Shown here: positions 45,989 to 58,527 of the stretch, piece by piece
Layout of the letters: each line of letters starts with the position of its first letter
How positions within the stretch are numbered: position 1 is the stretch's first letter
NCBI RefSeq assembly: GCF_000699445.3
Contig: NC_067195.1
Coordinates: 52,246,465 to 52,310,464 of the forward strand
Length of the DNA stretch: 64,000 nt
Direction: 5' to 3'
From: Schistosoma haematobium
Taxonomy: Eukaryota; Platyhelminthes; Trematoda; Strigeidida; Schistosomatidae
Position numbers and translations under genes: made by a program
Notes under the pieces: model-generated
Seen by the model: only the letters and a program-made list of their open reading frames with translations
Told to the model about the DNA's origin: nothing
Database searches by the model: none

Positions 45989-46807
45989 ATGACTCTCCTT
46001 CCCGATCAGTTACAGCTACTACTAGATCGCCAGCAGCAGCGTTTCAGAGAAAGCCAGTTGAATGTTTTGGACAATTTACGCACGCGACTGCTAAATCTCC
46101 CATGTTTCGGAGATGTGAAAGAGATTGACGAATTAATTTCTCACTTACATACTGAACTCGAGAATGACTGCAGGATATATGAAGATGAAAACAAAAGCCT
46201 CTATGAATCCCTTATGATCAGTAATGCAAACGAGGCAGTCGCTCATAATCCGTCCAGCGATGCGGGAATGTCCAGTTCAGAATCATGCCCTGTTGTGGGT
46301 TCAAATCCCACTGTTCCTGAAACGTGTACAGACAGTGATGTACCCAGCTCACAGGAAGAAGATCTCTCATCAAATGCTCATAAATTAATTACAGTGCCCT
46401 CTCATAAGGAAACAGGAAACAAATCGTGCAGTATACTGAGTCTAGCTGCTCCAAACGGTCCTCATCAGTCAACAACAGGAGATTCTGATGAATCTTATTA
46501 TCTAGATCCTCTTGTACCAGAAAATGTGTTAGATGCACCAAATGATGATCAGAAGTTTAATACAATTTTGATAGATGTTAATTATCCCAGTGATCGACTA
46601 TCCACAAATGAGATTTTCAAGGAATTCTATGATAATGTTCCAGAAGAATCGGACGTTGATGACCTCATATCAAGCGACGTTGGTCCACACTACTTAAGCA
46701 CTTTTAGTGACTTCTCTGTTCCATGTGACAATTATGTATTAAATAAAGTCAAATTAATTTTAACTTGGGGATATGAGGACCCAACATTATTTCGTGGGGG
46801 AGGATGA
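45989..46807 (+). CDS. gag-like ORF, unit 21
   Basis: Unit 45475-46868 (1394 bp). Protein identical to unit 1. State A/A/A. Confidence 0.68.
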   Translation: MTLLPDQLQLLLDRQQQRFRESQLNVLDNLRTRLLNLPCFGDVKEIDELISHLHTELENDCRIYEDENKSLYESLMISNANEAVAHNPSSDAGMSSSESCPVVGSNPTVPETCTDSDVPSSQEEDLSSNAHKLITVPSHKETGNKSCSILSLAAPNGPHQSTTGDSDESYYLDPLVPENVLDAPNDDQKFNTILIDVNYPSDRLSTNEIFKEFYDNVPEESDVDDLISSDVGPHYLSTFSDFSVPCDNYVLNKVKLILTWGYEDPTLFRGGG

Positions 46808-47381
46808 ACGCAGAAAATTTTAAAATCCGGATATTAACTTCCGATCTTTTAAAAAAAAAAAGGGGAGGTGTTAGGATAGTCGGAAAAATATACCAATAAT
46901 TATCGTGTTAAGTCTATGGTGGCCTTGGACCTTAAATGTACATTTCCTATTGGTCGATGTTTACTTCACTTGTTAAATATTTTGTAAATGTTGTTTCCTA
47001 TTTTATGGTACGATGTATGCTTGATTGGTATATAAATAGAGTATGTTTGAAATATAATGATTCATAACTCAGAGGCTGTGACTTGTGTTCTTGACTCAAC
47101 TGGCTAGGACAGACAGCGAAGCAGGGCCAATCAGGGCACTAGGTCGTCCCTTACGTGTCACTGTCGCAGAAGCGGTCGATAAATAACGCTGCGCATCTAT
47201 CCTGCAGTCTCCCGTTACAACAATTGGCGACGGGGTAGAGAAAATTTCGAACCCTGTAATTGGACAAGATTCAGCCTATCTTTTTTTGACCAATCAATAT
47301 CCAGATTTGTCATCGGCGTCCTTGAGAATCATTGCTTGTTAATTGATTACAGTATTTCTCATTACCCTGCTGACTCAGGAA

Positions 47382-48200
47382 ATGACTCTCCTTCCCGATC
47401 AGTTACAGCTACTACTAGATCGCCAGCAGCAGCGTTTCAGAGAAAGCCAGTTGAATGTTTTGGACAATTTACGCACGCGACTGCTAAATCTCCCATGTTT
47501 CGGAGATGTGAAAGAGATTGACGAATTAATTTCTCACTTACATACTGAACTCGAGAATGACTGCAGGATATATGAAGATGAAAACAAAAGCCTCTATGAA
47601 TCCCTTATGATCAGTAATGCAAACGAGGCAGTCGCTCATAATCCGTCCAGCGATGCGGGAATGTCCAGTTCAGAATCATGCCCTGTTGTGGGTTCAAATC
47701 CCACTGTTCCTGAAACGTGTACAGACAGTGATGTACCCAGCTCACAGGAAGAAGATCTCTCATCAAATGCTCATAAATTAATTACAGTGCCCTCTCATAA
47801 GGAAACAGGAAACAAATCGTGCAGTATACTGAGTCTAGCTGCTCCAAACGGTCCTCATCAGTCAACAACAGGAGATTCTGATGAATCTTATTATCTAGAT
47901 CCTCTTGTACCAGAAAATGTGTTAGATGCACCAAATGATGATCAGAAGTTTAATACAATTTTGATAGATGTTAATTATCCCAGTGATCGACTATCCACAA
48001 ATGAGATTTTCAAGGAATTCTATGATAATGTTCCAGAAGAATCGGACGTTGATGACCTCATATCAAGCGACGTTGGTCCACACTACTTAAGCACTTTTAG
48101 TGACTTCTCTGTTCCATGTGACAATTATGTATTAAATAAAGTCAAATTAATTTTAACTTGGGGATATGAGGACCCAACATTATTTCGTGGGGGAGGATGA
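47382..48200 (+). CDS. gag-like ORF, unit 22
   Basis: Unit 46869-48258 (1390 bp). Protein identical to unit 1. State A/A/A; leader T-run one shorter than in unit 1 and a short polypurine A-run. Confidence 0.68.
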   Translation: MTLLPDQLQLLLDRQQQRFRESQLNVLDNLRTRLLNLPCFGDVKEIDELISHLHTELENDCRIYEDENKSLYESLMISNANEAVAHNPSSDAGMSSSESCPVVGSNPTVPETCTDSDVPSSQEEDLSSNAHKLITVPSHKETGNKSCSILSLAAPNGPHQSTTGDSDESYYLDPLVPENVLDAPNDDQKFNTILIDVNYPSDRLSTNEIFKEFYDNVPEESDVDDLISSDVGPHYLSTFSDFSVPCDNYVLNKVKLILTWGYEDPTLFRGGG

Positions 48201-48772
48201 ACGCAGAAAATTTTAAAATCCGGATATTAACTTCCGATCTTTTAAAAAAAAGGGGAGGTGTTAGGATAGTCGGAAAAATATACCAATAATTATCGTGTTA
48301 AGTCTATGGTGGCCTTGGACCTTAAATGTACATTTCCTATTGGTCGATGTTTACTTCACTTGTTAAATATTTTGTAAATGTTGTTTCCTATTTTATGGTA
48401 CGATGTATGCTTGATTGGTATATAAATAGAGTATGTTTGAAATATAATGATTCATAACTCAGAGGCTGTGACTTGTGTTCTTGACTCAACTGGCTAGGAC
48501 AGACAGCGAAGCAGGGCCAATCAGGGCACTAGGTCGTCCCTTACGTGTCACTGTCGCAGAAGCGGTCGATAAATAACGCTGCGCATCTATCCTGCAGTCT
48601 CCCGTTACAACAATTGGCGACGGGGTAGAGAAAATTTCGAACCCTGTAATTGGACAAGATTCAGCCTATCTTTTTTTTGACCAATCAATATCCAGATTTG
48701 TCATCGGCGTCCTTGAGAATCATTGCTTGTTAATTGATTACAGTATTTCTCATTACCCTGCTGACTCAGGAA

Positions 48773-49591
48773 ATGACTCTCCTTCCCGATCAGTTACAGC
48801 TACTACTAGATCGCCAGCAGCAGCGTTTCAGAGAAAGCCAGTTGAATGTTTTGGACAATTTACGCACGCGACTGCTAAATCTCCCATGTTTCGGAGATGT
48901 GAAAGAGATTGACGAATTAATTTCTCACTTACATACTGAACTCGAGAATGACTGCAGGATATATGAAGATGAAAACAAAAGCCTCTATGAATCCCTTATG
49001 ATCAGTAATGCAAACGAGGCAGTCGCTCATAATCCGTCCAGCGATGCGGGAATGTCCAGTTCAGAATCATGCCCTGTTGTGGGTTCAAATCCCACTGTTC
49101 CTGAAACGTGTACAGACAGTGATGTACCCAGCTCACAGGAAGAAGATCTCTCATCAAATGCTCATAAATTAATTACAGTGCCCTCTCATAAGGAAACAGG
49201 AAACAAATCGTGCAGTATACTGAGTCTAGCTGCTCCAAACGGTCCTCATCAGTCAACAACAGGAGATTCTGATGAATCTTATTATCTAGATCCTCTTGTA
49301 CCAGAAAATGTGTTAGATGCACCAAATGATGATCAGAAGTTTAATACAATTTTGATAGATGTTAATTATCCCAGTGATCGACTATCCACAAATGAGATTT
49401 TCAAGGAATTCTATGATAATGTTCCAGAAGAATCGGACGTTGATGACCTCATATCAAGCGACGTTGGTCCACACTACTTAAGCACTTTTAGTGACTTCTC
49501 TGTTCCATGTGACAATTATGTATTAAATAAAGTCAAATTAATTTTAACTTGGGGATATGAGGACCCAACATTATTTCGTGGGGGAGGATGA
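48773..49591 (+). CDS. gag-like ORF, unit 23
   Basis: Unit 48259-49651 (1393 bp). Protein identical to unit 1. State A/A/A. Confidence 0.68.
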   Translation: MTLLPDQLQLLLDRQQQRFRESQLNVLDNLRTRLLNLPCFGDVKEIDELISHLHTELENDCRIYEDENKSLYESLMISNANEAVAHNPSSDAGMSSSESCPVVGSNPTVPETCTDSDVPSSQEEDLSSNAHKLITVPSHKETGNKSCSILSLAAPNGPHQSTTGDSDESYYLDPLVPENVLDAPNDDQKFNTILIDVNYPSDRLSTNEIFKEFYDNVPEESDVDDLISSDVGPHYLSTFSDFSVPCDNYVLNKVKLILTWGYEDPTLFRGGG

Positions 49592-50164
49592 ACGCAGAAA
49601 ATTTTAAAATCCGGATATTAACTTCCGATCTTTTAAAAAAAAAAGGGGAGGTGTTAGGATAGTCGGAAAAATATACCAATAATTATCGTGTTAAGTCTAT
49701 GGTGGCCTTGGACCTTAAATGTACATTTCCTATTGGTCGATGTTTACTTCACTTGTTAAATATTTTGTAAATGTTGTTTCCTATTTTATGGTACGATGTA
49801 TGCTTGATTGGTATATAAATAGAGTATGTTTGAAATATAATGATTCATAACTCAGAGGCTGTGACTTGTGTTCTTGACTCAACTGGCTAGGACAGACAGC
49901 GAAGCAGGGCCAATCAGGGCACTAGGTCGTCCCTTACGTGTCACTGTCGCAGAAGCGGTCGATAAATAACGCTGCGCATCTATCCTGCAGTCTCCCGTTA
50001 CAACAATTGGCGACGGGGTAGAGAAAATTTCGAACCCTGTAATTGGACAAGATTCAGCCTATCTTTTTTTGACCAATCAATATCCAGATTTGTCATCGGC
50101 GTCCTTGAGAATCATTGCTTGTTAATTGATTACAGTATTTCTCATTACCCTGCTGACTCAGGAA

Positions 50165-50983
50165 ATGACTCTCCTTCCCGATCAGTTACAGCTACTACTA
50201 GATCGCCAGCAGCAGCGTTTCAGAGAAAGCCAGTTGAATGTTTTGGACAATTTACGCACGCGACTGCTAAATCTCCCATGTTTCGGAGATGTGAAAGAGA
50301 TTGACGAATTAATTTCTCACTTACATACTGAACTCGAGAATGACTGCAGGATATATGAAGATGAAAACAAAAGCCTCTATGAATCCCTTATGATCAGTAA
50401 TGCAAACGAGGCAGTCGCTCATAATCCGTCCAGCGATGCGGGAATGTCCAGTTCAGAATCATGCCCTGTTGTGGGTTCAAATCCCACTGTTCCTGAAACG
50501 TGTACAGACAGTGATGTACCCAGCTCACAGGAAGAAGATCTCTCATCAAATGCTCATAAATTAATTACAGTGCCCTCTCATAAGGAAACAGGAAACAAAT
50601 CGTGCAGTATACTGAGTCTAGCTGCTCCAAACGGTCCTCATCAGTCAACAACAGGAGATTCTGATGAATCTTATTATCTAGATCCTCTTGTACCAGAAAA
50701 TGTGTTAGATGCACCAAATGATGATCAGAAGTTTAATACAATTTTGATAGATGTTAATTATCCCAGTGATCGACTATCCACAAATGAGATTTTCAAGGAA
50801 TTCTATGATAATGTTCCAGAAGAATCGGACGTTGATGACCTCATATCAAGCGACGTTGGTCCACACTACTTAAGCACTTTTAGTGACTTCTCTGTTCCAT
50901 GTGACAATTATGTATTAAATAAAGTCAAATTAATTTTAACTTGGGGATATGAGGACCCAACATTATTTCGTGGGGGAGGATGA
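50165..50983 (+). CDS. gag-like ORF, unit 24
   Basis: Unit 49652-51045 (1394 bp). Protein identical to unit 1. State A/A/A; leader T-run one shorter than in unit 1. Confidence 0.68.
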   Translation: MTLLPDQLQLLLDRQQQRFRESQLNVLDNLRTRLLNLPCFGDVKEIDELISHLHTELENDCRIYEDENKSLYESLMISNANEAVAHNPSSDAGMSSSESCPVVGSNPTVPETCTDSDVPSSQEEDLSSNAHKLITVPSHKETGNKSCSILSLAAPNGPHQSTTGDSDESYYLDPLVPENVLDAPNDDQKFNTILIDVNYPSDRLSTNEIFKEFYDNVPEESDVDDLISSDVGPHYLSTFSDFSVPCDNYVLNKVKLILTWGYEDPTLFRGGG

Positions 50984-51559
50984 ACGCAGAAAATTTTAAA
51001 ATCCGGATATTAACTTCCGATCTTTTAAAAAAAAAAAAGGGGAGGTGTTAGGATAGTCGGAAAAATATACCAATAATTATCGTGTTAAGTCTATGGTGGC
51101 CTTGGACCTTAAATGTACATTTCCTATTGGTCGATGTTTACTTCACTTGTTAAATATTTTGTAAATGTTGTTTCCTATTTTATGGTACGATGTATGCTTG
51201 ATTGGTATATAAATAGAGTATGTTTGAAATATAATGATTCATAACTCAGAGGCTGTGACTTGTGTTCTTGACTCAACTGGCTAGGACAGACAGCGAAGCA
51301 GGGCCAATCAGGGCACTAGGTCGTCCCTTACGTGTCACTGTCGCAGAAGCGGTCGATAAATAACGCTGCGCATCTATCCTGCAGTCTCCCGTTACAACAA
51401 TTGGCGACGGGGTAGAGAAAATTTCGAACCCTGTAATTGGACAAGATTCAGCCTATCTTTTTTTTGACCAATCAATATCCAGATTTGTCATCGGCGTCCT
51501 TGAGAATCATTGCTTGTTAATTGATTACAGTATTTCTCATTACCCTGCTGACTCAGGAA

Positions 51560-52378
51560 ATGACTCTCCTTCCCGATCAGTTACAGCTACTACTAGATCG
51601 CCAGCAGCAGCGTTTCAGAGAAAGCCAGTTGAATGTTTTGGACAATTTACGCACGCGACTGCTAAATCTCCCATGTTTCGGAGATGTGAAAGAGATTGAC
51701 GAATTAATTTCTCACTTACATACTGAACTCGAGAATGACTGCAGGATATATGAAGATGAAAACAAAAGCCTCTATGAATCCCTTATGATCAGTAATGCAA
51801 ACGAGGCAGTCGCTCATAATCCGTCCAGCGATGCGGGAATGTCCAGTTCAGAATCATGCCCTGTTGTGGGTTCAAATCCCACTGTTCCTGAAACGTGTAC
51901 AGACAGTGATGTACCCAGCTCACAGGAAGAAGATCTCTCATCAAATGCTCATAAATTAATTACAGTGCCCTCTCATAAGGAAACAGGAAACAAATCGTGC
52001 AGTATACTGAGTCTAGCTGCTCCAAACGGTCCTCATCAGTCAACAACAGGAGATTCTGATGAATCTTATTATCTAGATCCTCTTGTACCAGAAAATGTGT
52101 TAGATGCACCAAATGATGATCAGAAGTTTAATACAATTTTGATAGATGTTAATTATCCCAGTGATCGACTATCCACAAATGAGATTTTCAAGGAATTCTA
52201 TGATAATGTTCCAGAAGAATCGGACGTTGATGACCTCATATCAAGCGACGTTGGTCCACACTACTTAAGCACTTTTAGTGACTTCTCTGTTCCATGTGAC
52301 AATTATGTATTAAATAAAGTCAAATTAATTTTAACTTGGGGATATGAGGACCCAACATTATTTCGTGGGGGAGGATGA
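51560..52378 (+). CDS. gag-like ORF, unit 25
   Basis: Unit 51046-52438 (1393 bp). Protein identical to unit 1. State A/A/A. Confidence 0.68.
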   Translation: MTLLPDQLQLLLDRQQQRFRESQLNVLDNLRTRLLNLPCFGDVKEIDELISHLHTELENDCRIYEDENKSLYESLMISNANEAVAHNPSSDAGMSSSESCPVVGSNPTVPETCTDSDVPSSQEEDLSSNAHKLITVPSHKETGNKSCSILSLAAPNGPHQSTTGDSDESYYLDPLVPENVLDAPNDDQKFNTILIDVNYPSDRLSTNEIFKEFYDNVPEESDVDDLISSDVGPHYLSTFSDFSVPCDNYVLNKVKLILTWGYEDPTLFRGGG

Positions 52379-52952
52379 ACGCAGAAAATTTTAAAATCCG
52401 GATATTAACTTCCGATCTTTTAAAAAAAAAAGGGGAGGTGTTAGGATAGTCGGAAAAATATACCAATAATTATCGTGTTAAGTCTATGGTGGCCTTGGAC
52501 CTTAAATGTACATTTCCTATTGGTCGATGTTTACTTCACTTGTTAAATATTTTGTAAATGTTGTTTCCTATTTTATGGTACGATGTATGCTTGATTGGTA
52601 TATAAATAGAGTATGTTTGAAATATAATGATTCATAACTCAGAGGCTGTGACTTGTGTTCTTGACTCAACTGGCTAGGACAGACAGCGAAGCAGGGCCAA
52701 TCAGGGCACTAGGTCGTCCCTTACGTGTCACTGTCGCAGAAGCGGTCGATAAATAACGCTGCGCATCTATCCTGCAGTCTCCCGTTACAACAATTGGCGA
52801 CGGGGTAGAGAAAATTTCGAACCCTGTAATTGGACAAGATTCAGCCTATCTTTTTTTTGACCAATCAATATCCAGATTTGTCATCGGCGTCCTTGAGAAT
52901 CATTGCTTGTTAATTGATTACAGTATTTCTCATTACCCTGCTGACTCAGGAA

Positions 52953-53771
52953 ATGACTCTCCTTCCCGATCAGTTACAGCTACTACTAGATCGCCAGCAG
53001 CAGCGTTTCAGAGAAAGCCAGTTGAATGTTTTGGACAATTTACGCACGCGACTGCTAAATCTCCCATGTTTCGGAGATGTGAAAGAGATTGACGAATTAA
53101 TTTCTCACTTACATACTGAACTCGAGAATGACTGCAGGATATATGAAGATGAAAACAAAAGCCTCTATGAATCCCTTATGATCAGTAATGCAAACGAGGC
53201 AGTCGCTCATAATCCGTCCAGCGATGCGGGAATGTCCAGTTCAGAATCATGCCCTGTTGTGGGTTCAAATCCCACTGTTCCTGAAACGTGTACAGACAGT
53301 GATGTACCCAGCTCACAGGAAGAAGATCTCTCATCAAATGCTCATAAATTAATTACAGTGCCCTCTCATAAGGAAACAGGAAACAAATCGTGCAGTATAC
53401 TGAGTCTAGCTGCTCCAAACGGTCCTCATCAGTCAACAACAGGAGATTCTGATGAATCTTATTATCTAGATCCTCTTGTACCAGAAAATGTGTTAGATGC
53501 ACCAAATGATGATCAGAAGTTTAATACAATTTTGATAGATGTTAATTATCCCAGTGATCGACTATCCACAAATGAGATTTTCAAGGAATTCTATGATAAT
53601 GTTCCAGAAGAATCGGACGTTGATGACCTCATATCAAGCGACGTTGGTCCACACTACTTAAGCACTTTTAGTGACTTCTCTGTTCCATGTGACAATTATG
53701 TATTAAATAAAGTCAAATTAATTTTAACTTGGGGATATGAGGACCCAACATTATTTCGTGGGGGAGGATGA
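52953..53771 (+). CDS. gag-like ORF, unit 26
   Basis: Unit 52439-53833 (1395 bp). Protein identical to unit 1. State A/A/A; long polypurine A-run. Confidence 0.68.
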   Translation: MTLLPDQLQLLLDRQQQRFRESQLNVLDNLRTRLLNLPCFGDVKEIDELISHLHTELENDCRIYEDENKSLYESLMISNANEAVAHNPSSDAGMSSSESCPVVGSNPTVPETCTDSDVPSSQEEDLSSNAHKLITVPSHKETGNKSCSILSLAAPNGPHQSTTGDSDESYYLDPLVPENVLDAPNDDQKFNTILIDVNYPSDRLSTNEIFKEFYDNVPEESDVDDLISSDVGPHYLSTFSDFSVPCDNYVLNKVKLILTWGYEDPTLFRGGG

Positions 53772-54346
53772 ACGCAGAAAATTTTAAAATCCGGATATTA
53801 ACTTCCGATCTTTTAAAAAAAAAAAAGGGGAGGTGTTAGGATAGTCGGAAAAATATACCAATAATTATCGTGTTAAGTCTATGGTGGCCTTGGACCTTAA
53901 ATGTACATTTCCTATTGGTCGATGTTTACTTCACTTGTTAAATATTTTGTAAATGTTGTTTCCTATTTTATGGTACGATGTATGCTTGATTGGTATATAA
54001 ATAGAGTATGTTTGAAATATAATGATTCATAACTCAGAGGCTGTGACTTGTGTTCTTGACTCAACTGGCTAGGACAGACAGCGAAGCAGGGCCAATCAGG
54101 GCACTAGGTCGTCCCTTACGTGTCACTGTCGCAGAAGCGGTCGATAAATAACGCTGCGCATCTATCCTGCAGTCTCCCGTTACAACAATTGGCGACGGGG
54201 TAGAGAAAATTTCGAACCCTGTAATTGGACAAGATTCAGCCTATCTTTTTTTGACCAATCAATATCCAGATTTGTCATCGGCGTCCTTGAGAATCATTGC
54301 TTGTTAATTGATTACAGTATTTCTCATTACCCTGCTGACTCAGGAA

Positions 54347-55165
54347 ATGACTCTCCTTCCCGATCAGTTACAGCTACTACTAGATCGCCAGCAGCAGCGT
54401 TTCAGAGAAAGCCAGTTGAATGTTTTGGACAATTTACGCACGCGACTGCTAAATCTCCCATGTTTCGGAGATGTGAAAGAGATTGACGAATTAATTTCTC
54501 ACTTACATACTGAACTCGAGAATGACTGCAGGATATATGAAGATGAAAACAAAAGCCTCTATGAATCCCTTATGATCAGTAATGCAAACGAGGCAGTCGC
54601 TCATAATCCGTCCAGCGATGCGGGAATGTCCAGTTCAGAATCATGCCCTGTTGTGGGTTCAAATCCCACTGTTCCTGAAACGTGTACAGACAGTGATGTA
54701 CCCAGCTCACAGGAAGAAGATCTCTCATCAAATGCTCATAAATTAATTACAGTGCCCTCTCATAAGGAAACAGGAAACAAATCGTGCAGTATACTGAGTC
54801 TAGCTGCTCCAAACGGTCCTCATCAGTCAACAACAGGAGATTCTGATGAATCTTATTATCTAGATCCTCTTGTACCAGAAAATGTGTTAGATGCACCAAA
54901 TGATGATCAGAAGTTTAATACAATTTTGATAGATGTTAATTATCCCAGTGATCGACTATCCACAAATGAGATTTTCAAGGAATTCTATGATAATGTTCCA
55001 GAAGAATCGGACGTTGATGACCTCATATCAAGCGACGTTGGTCCACACTACTTAAGCACTTTTAGTGACTTCTCTGTTCCATGTGACAATTATGTATTAA
55101 ATAAAGTCAAATTAATTTTAACTTGGGGATATGAGGACCCAACATTATTTCGTGGGGGAGGATGA
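54347..55165 (+). CDS. gag-like ORF, unit 27
   Basis: Unit 53834-55226 (1393 bp). Protein identical to unit 1. State A/A/A; leader T-run one shorter than in unit 1. Confidence 0.68.
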   Translation: MTLLPDQLQLLLDRQQQRFRESQLNVLDNLRTRLLNLPCFGDVKEIDELISHLHTELENDCRIYEDENKSLYESLMISNANEAVAHNPSSDAGMSSSESCPVVGSNPTVPETCTDSDVPSSQEEDLSSNAHKLITVPSHKETGNKSCSILSLAAPNGPHQSTTGDSDESYYLDPLVPENVLDAPNDDQKFNTILIDVNYPSDRLSTNEIFKEFYDNVPEESDVDDLISSDVGPHYLSTFSDFSVPCDNYVLNKVKLILTWGYEDPTLFRGGG

Positions 55166-55740
55166 ACGCAGAAAATTTTAAAATCCGGATATTAACTTCC
55201 GATCTTTTAAAAAAAAAAAGGGGAGGTGTTAGGATAGTCGGAAAAATATACCAATAATTATCGTGTTAAGTCTATGGTGGCCTTGGACCTTAAATGTACA
55301 TTTCCTATTGGTCGATGTTTACTTCACTTGTTAAATATTTTGTAAATGTTGTTTCCTATTTTATGGTACGATGTATGCTTGATTGGTATATAAATAGAGT
55401 ATGTTTGAAATATAATGATTCATAACTCAGAGGCTGTGACTTGTGTTCTTGACTCAACTGGCTAGGACAGACAGCGAAGCAGGGCCAATCAGGGCACTAG
55501 GTCGTCCCTTACGTGTCACTGTCGCAGAAGCGGTCGATAAATAACGCTGCGCATCTATCCTGCAGTCTCCCGTTACAACAATTGGCGACGGGGTAGAGAA
55601 AATTTCGAACCCTGTAATTGGACAAGATTCAGCCTATCTTTTTTTTGACCAATCAATATCCAGATTTGTCATCGGCGTCCTTGAGAATCATTGCTTGTTA
55701 ATTGATTACAGTATTTCTCATTACCCTGCTGACTCAGGAA

Positions 55741-56559
55741 ATGACTCTCCTTCCCGATCAGTTACAGCTACTACTAGATCGCCAGCAGCAGCGTTTCAGA
55801 GAAAGCCAGTTGAATGTTTTGGACAATTTACGCACGCGACTGCTAAATCTCCCATGTTTCGGAGATGTGAAAGAGATTGACGAATTAATTTCTCACTTAC
55901 ATACTGAACTCGAGAATGACTGCAGGATATATGAAGATGAAAACAAAAGCCTCTATGAATCCCTTATGATCAGTAATGCAAACGAGGCAGTCGCTCATAA
56001 TCCGTCCAGCGATGCGGGAATGTCCAGTTCAGAATCATGCCCTGTTGTGGGTTCAAATCCCACTGTTCCTGAAACGTGTACAGACAGTGATGTACCCAGC
56101 TCACAGGAAGAAGATCTCTCATCAAATGCTCATAAATTAATTACAGTGCCCTCTCATAAGGAAACAGGAAACAAATCGTGCAGTATACTGAGTCTAGCTG
56201 CTCCAAACGGTCCTCATCAGTCAACAACAGGAGATTCTGATGAATCTTATTATCTAGATCCTCTTGTACCAGAAAATGTGTTAGATGCACCAAATGATGA
56301 TCAGAAGTTTAATACAATTTTGATAGATGTTAATTATCCCAGTGATCGACTATCCACAAATGAGATTTTCAAGGAATTCTATGATAATGTTCCAGAAGAA
56401 TCGGACGTTGATGACCTCATATCAAGCGACGTTGGTCCACACTACTTAAGCACTTTTAGTGACTTCTCTGTTCCATGTGACAATTATGTATTAAATAAAG
56501 TCAAATTAATTTTAACTTGGGGATATGAGGACCCAACATTATTTCGTGGGGGAGGATGA
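55741..56559 (+). CDS. gag-like ORF, unit 28
   Basis: Unit 55227-56621 (1395 bp). Protein identical to unit 1. State A/A/A. Confidence 0.68.
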   Translation: MTLLPDQLQLLLDRQQQRFRESQLNVLDNLRTRLLNLPCFGDVKEIDELISHLHTELENDCRIYEDENKSLYESLMISNANEAVAHNPSSDAGMSSSESCPVVGSNPTVPETCTDSDVPSSQEEDLSSNAHKLITVPSHKETGNKSCSILSLAAPNGPHQSTTGDSDESYYLDPLVPENVLDAPNDDQKFNTILIDVNYPSDRLSTNEIFKEFYDNVPEESDVDDLISSDVGPHYLSTFSDFSVPCDNYVLNKVKLILTWGYEDPTLFRGGG

Positions 56560-57133
56560 ACGCAGAAAATTTTAAAATCCGGATATTAACTTCCGATCTT
56601 TTAAAAAAAAAAAAGGGGAGGTGTTAGGATAGTCGGAAAAATATACCAATAATTATCGTGTTAAGTCTATGGTGGCCTTGGACCTTAAATGTACATTTCC
56701 TATTGGTCGATGTTTACTTCACTTGTTAAATATTTTGTAAATGTTGTTTCCTATTTTATGGTACGATGTATGCTTGATTGGTATATAAATAGAGTATGTT
56801 TGAAATATAATGATTCATAACTCAGAGGCTGTGACTTGTGTTCTTGACTCAACTGGCTAGGACAGACAGCGAAGCAGGGCCAATCAGGGCACTAGGTCGT
56901 CCCTTACGTGTCACTGTCGCAGAAGCGGTCGATAAATAACGCTGCGCATCTATCCTGCAGTCTCCCGTTACAACAATTGGCGACGGGGTAGAGAAAATTT
57001 CGAACCCTGTAATTGGACAAGATTCAGCCTATCTTTTTTGACCAATCAATATCCAGATTTGTCATCGGCGTCCTTGAGAATCATTGCTTGTTAATTGATT
57101 ACAGTATTTCTCATTACCCTGCTGACTCAGGAA

Positions 57134-57952
57134 ATGACTCTCCTTCCCGATCAGTTACAGCTACTACTAGATCGCCAGCAGCAGCGTTTCAGAGAAAGCC
57201 AGTTGAATGTTTTGGACAATTTACGCACGCGACTGCTAAATCTCCCATGTTTCGGAGATGTGAAAGAGATTGACGAATTAATTTCTCACTTACATACTGA
57301 ACTCGAGAATGACTGCAGGATATATGAAGATGAAAACAAAAGCCTCTATGAATCCCTTATGATCAGTAATGCAAACGAGGCAGTCGCTCATAATCCGTCC
57401 AGCGATGCGGGAATGTCCAGTTCAGAATCATGCCCTGTTGTGGGTTCAAATCCCACTGTTCCTGAAACGTGTACAGACAGTGATGTACCCAGCTCACAGG
57501 AAGAAGATCTCTCATCAAATGCTCATAAATTAATTACAGTGCCCTCTCATAAGGAAACAGGAAACAAATCGTGCAGTATACTGAGTCTAGCTGCTCCAAA
57601 CGGTCCTCATCAGTCAACAACAGGAGATTCTGATGAATCTTATTATCTAGATCCTCTTGTACCAGAAAATGTGTTAGATGCACCAAATGATGATCAGAAG
57701 TTTAATACAATTTTGATAGATGTTAATTATCCCAGTGATCGACTATCCACAAATGAGATTTTCAAGGAATTCTATGATAATGTTCCAGAAGAATCGGACG
57801 TTGATGACCTCATATCAAGCGACGTTGGTCCACACTACTTAAGCACTTTTAGTGACTTCTCTGTTCCATGTGACAATTATGTATTAAATAAAGTCAAATT
57901 AATTTTAACTTGGGGATATGAGGACCCAACATTATTTCGTGGGGGAGGATGA
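57134..57952 (+). CDS. gag-like ORF, unit 29
   Basis: Unit 56622-58013 (1392 bp). Protein identical to unit 1. Last unit of the A/A/A block; shortest leader T-run (two fewer than unit 1). Confidence 0.68.
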   Translation: MTLLPDQLQLLLDRQQQRFRESQLNVLDNLRTRLLNLPCFGDVKEIDELISHLHTELENDCRIYEDENKSLYESLMISNANEAVAHNPSSDAGMSSSESCPVVGSNPTVPETCTDSDVPSSQEEDLSSNAHKLITVPSHKETGNKSCSILSLAAPNGPHQSTTGDSDESYYLDPLVPENVLDAPNDDQKFNTILIDVNYPSDRLSTNEIFKEFYDNVPEESDVDDLISSDVGPHYLSTFSDFSVPCDNYVLNKVKLILTWGYEDPTLFRGGG

Positions 57953-58527
57953 ACGCAGAAAATTTTAAAATCCGGATATTAACTTCCGATCTTTTAAAAA
58001 AAAAAAGGGGAGGTGTTAGGATAGTCGGAAAAATATACCAATAATTATCGTGTTAAGTCTATGGTGGCCTTGGACCTTAAATGTACATTTCCTATTGGTC
58101 GATGTTTACTTCACTTGTTAAATATTTTGTAAATGTTGTTTCCTATTTTATGGTACGATGTATGCTTGATTGGTATATAAATAGAGTATGTTTGAAATAT
58201 AATGATTCATAACTCAGAGGCTGTGACTTGTGTTCTTGACTCAACTGGCTAGGACAGACAGCGAAGCAGGGCCAATCAGGGCACTAGGTCGTCCCTTACG
58301 TGTCACTGTCGCAGAAGCGGTCGATAAATAACGCTGCGCATCTATCCTGCAGTCTCCCGTTACAACAATTGGCGACGGGGTAGAGAAAATTTCGAACCCT
58401 GTAATTGGACAAGATTCAGCCTATCTTTTTTTTGACCAATCAATATCCAGATTTGTCATCGGCGTCCTTGAGAATCATTGCTTGTTAATTGATTACAGTA
58501 TTTCTCATTACCCTGCTGACTCAGGAA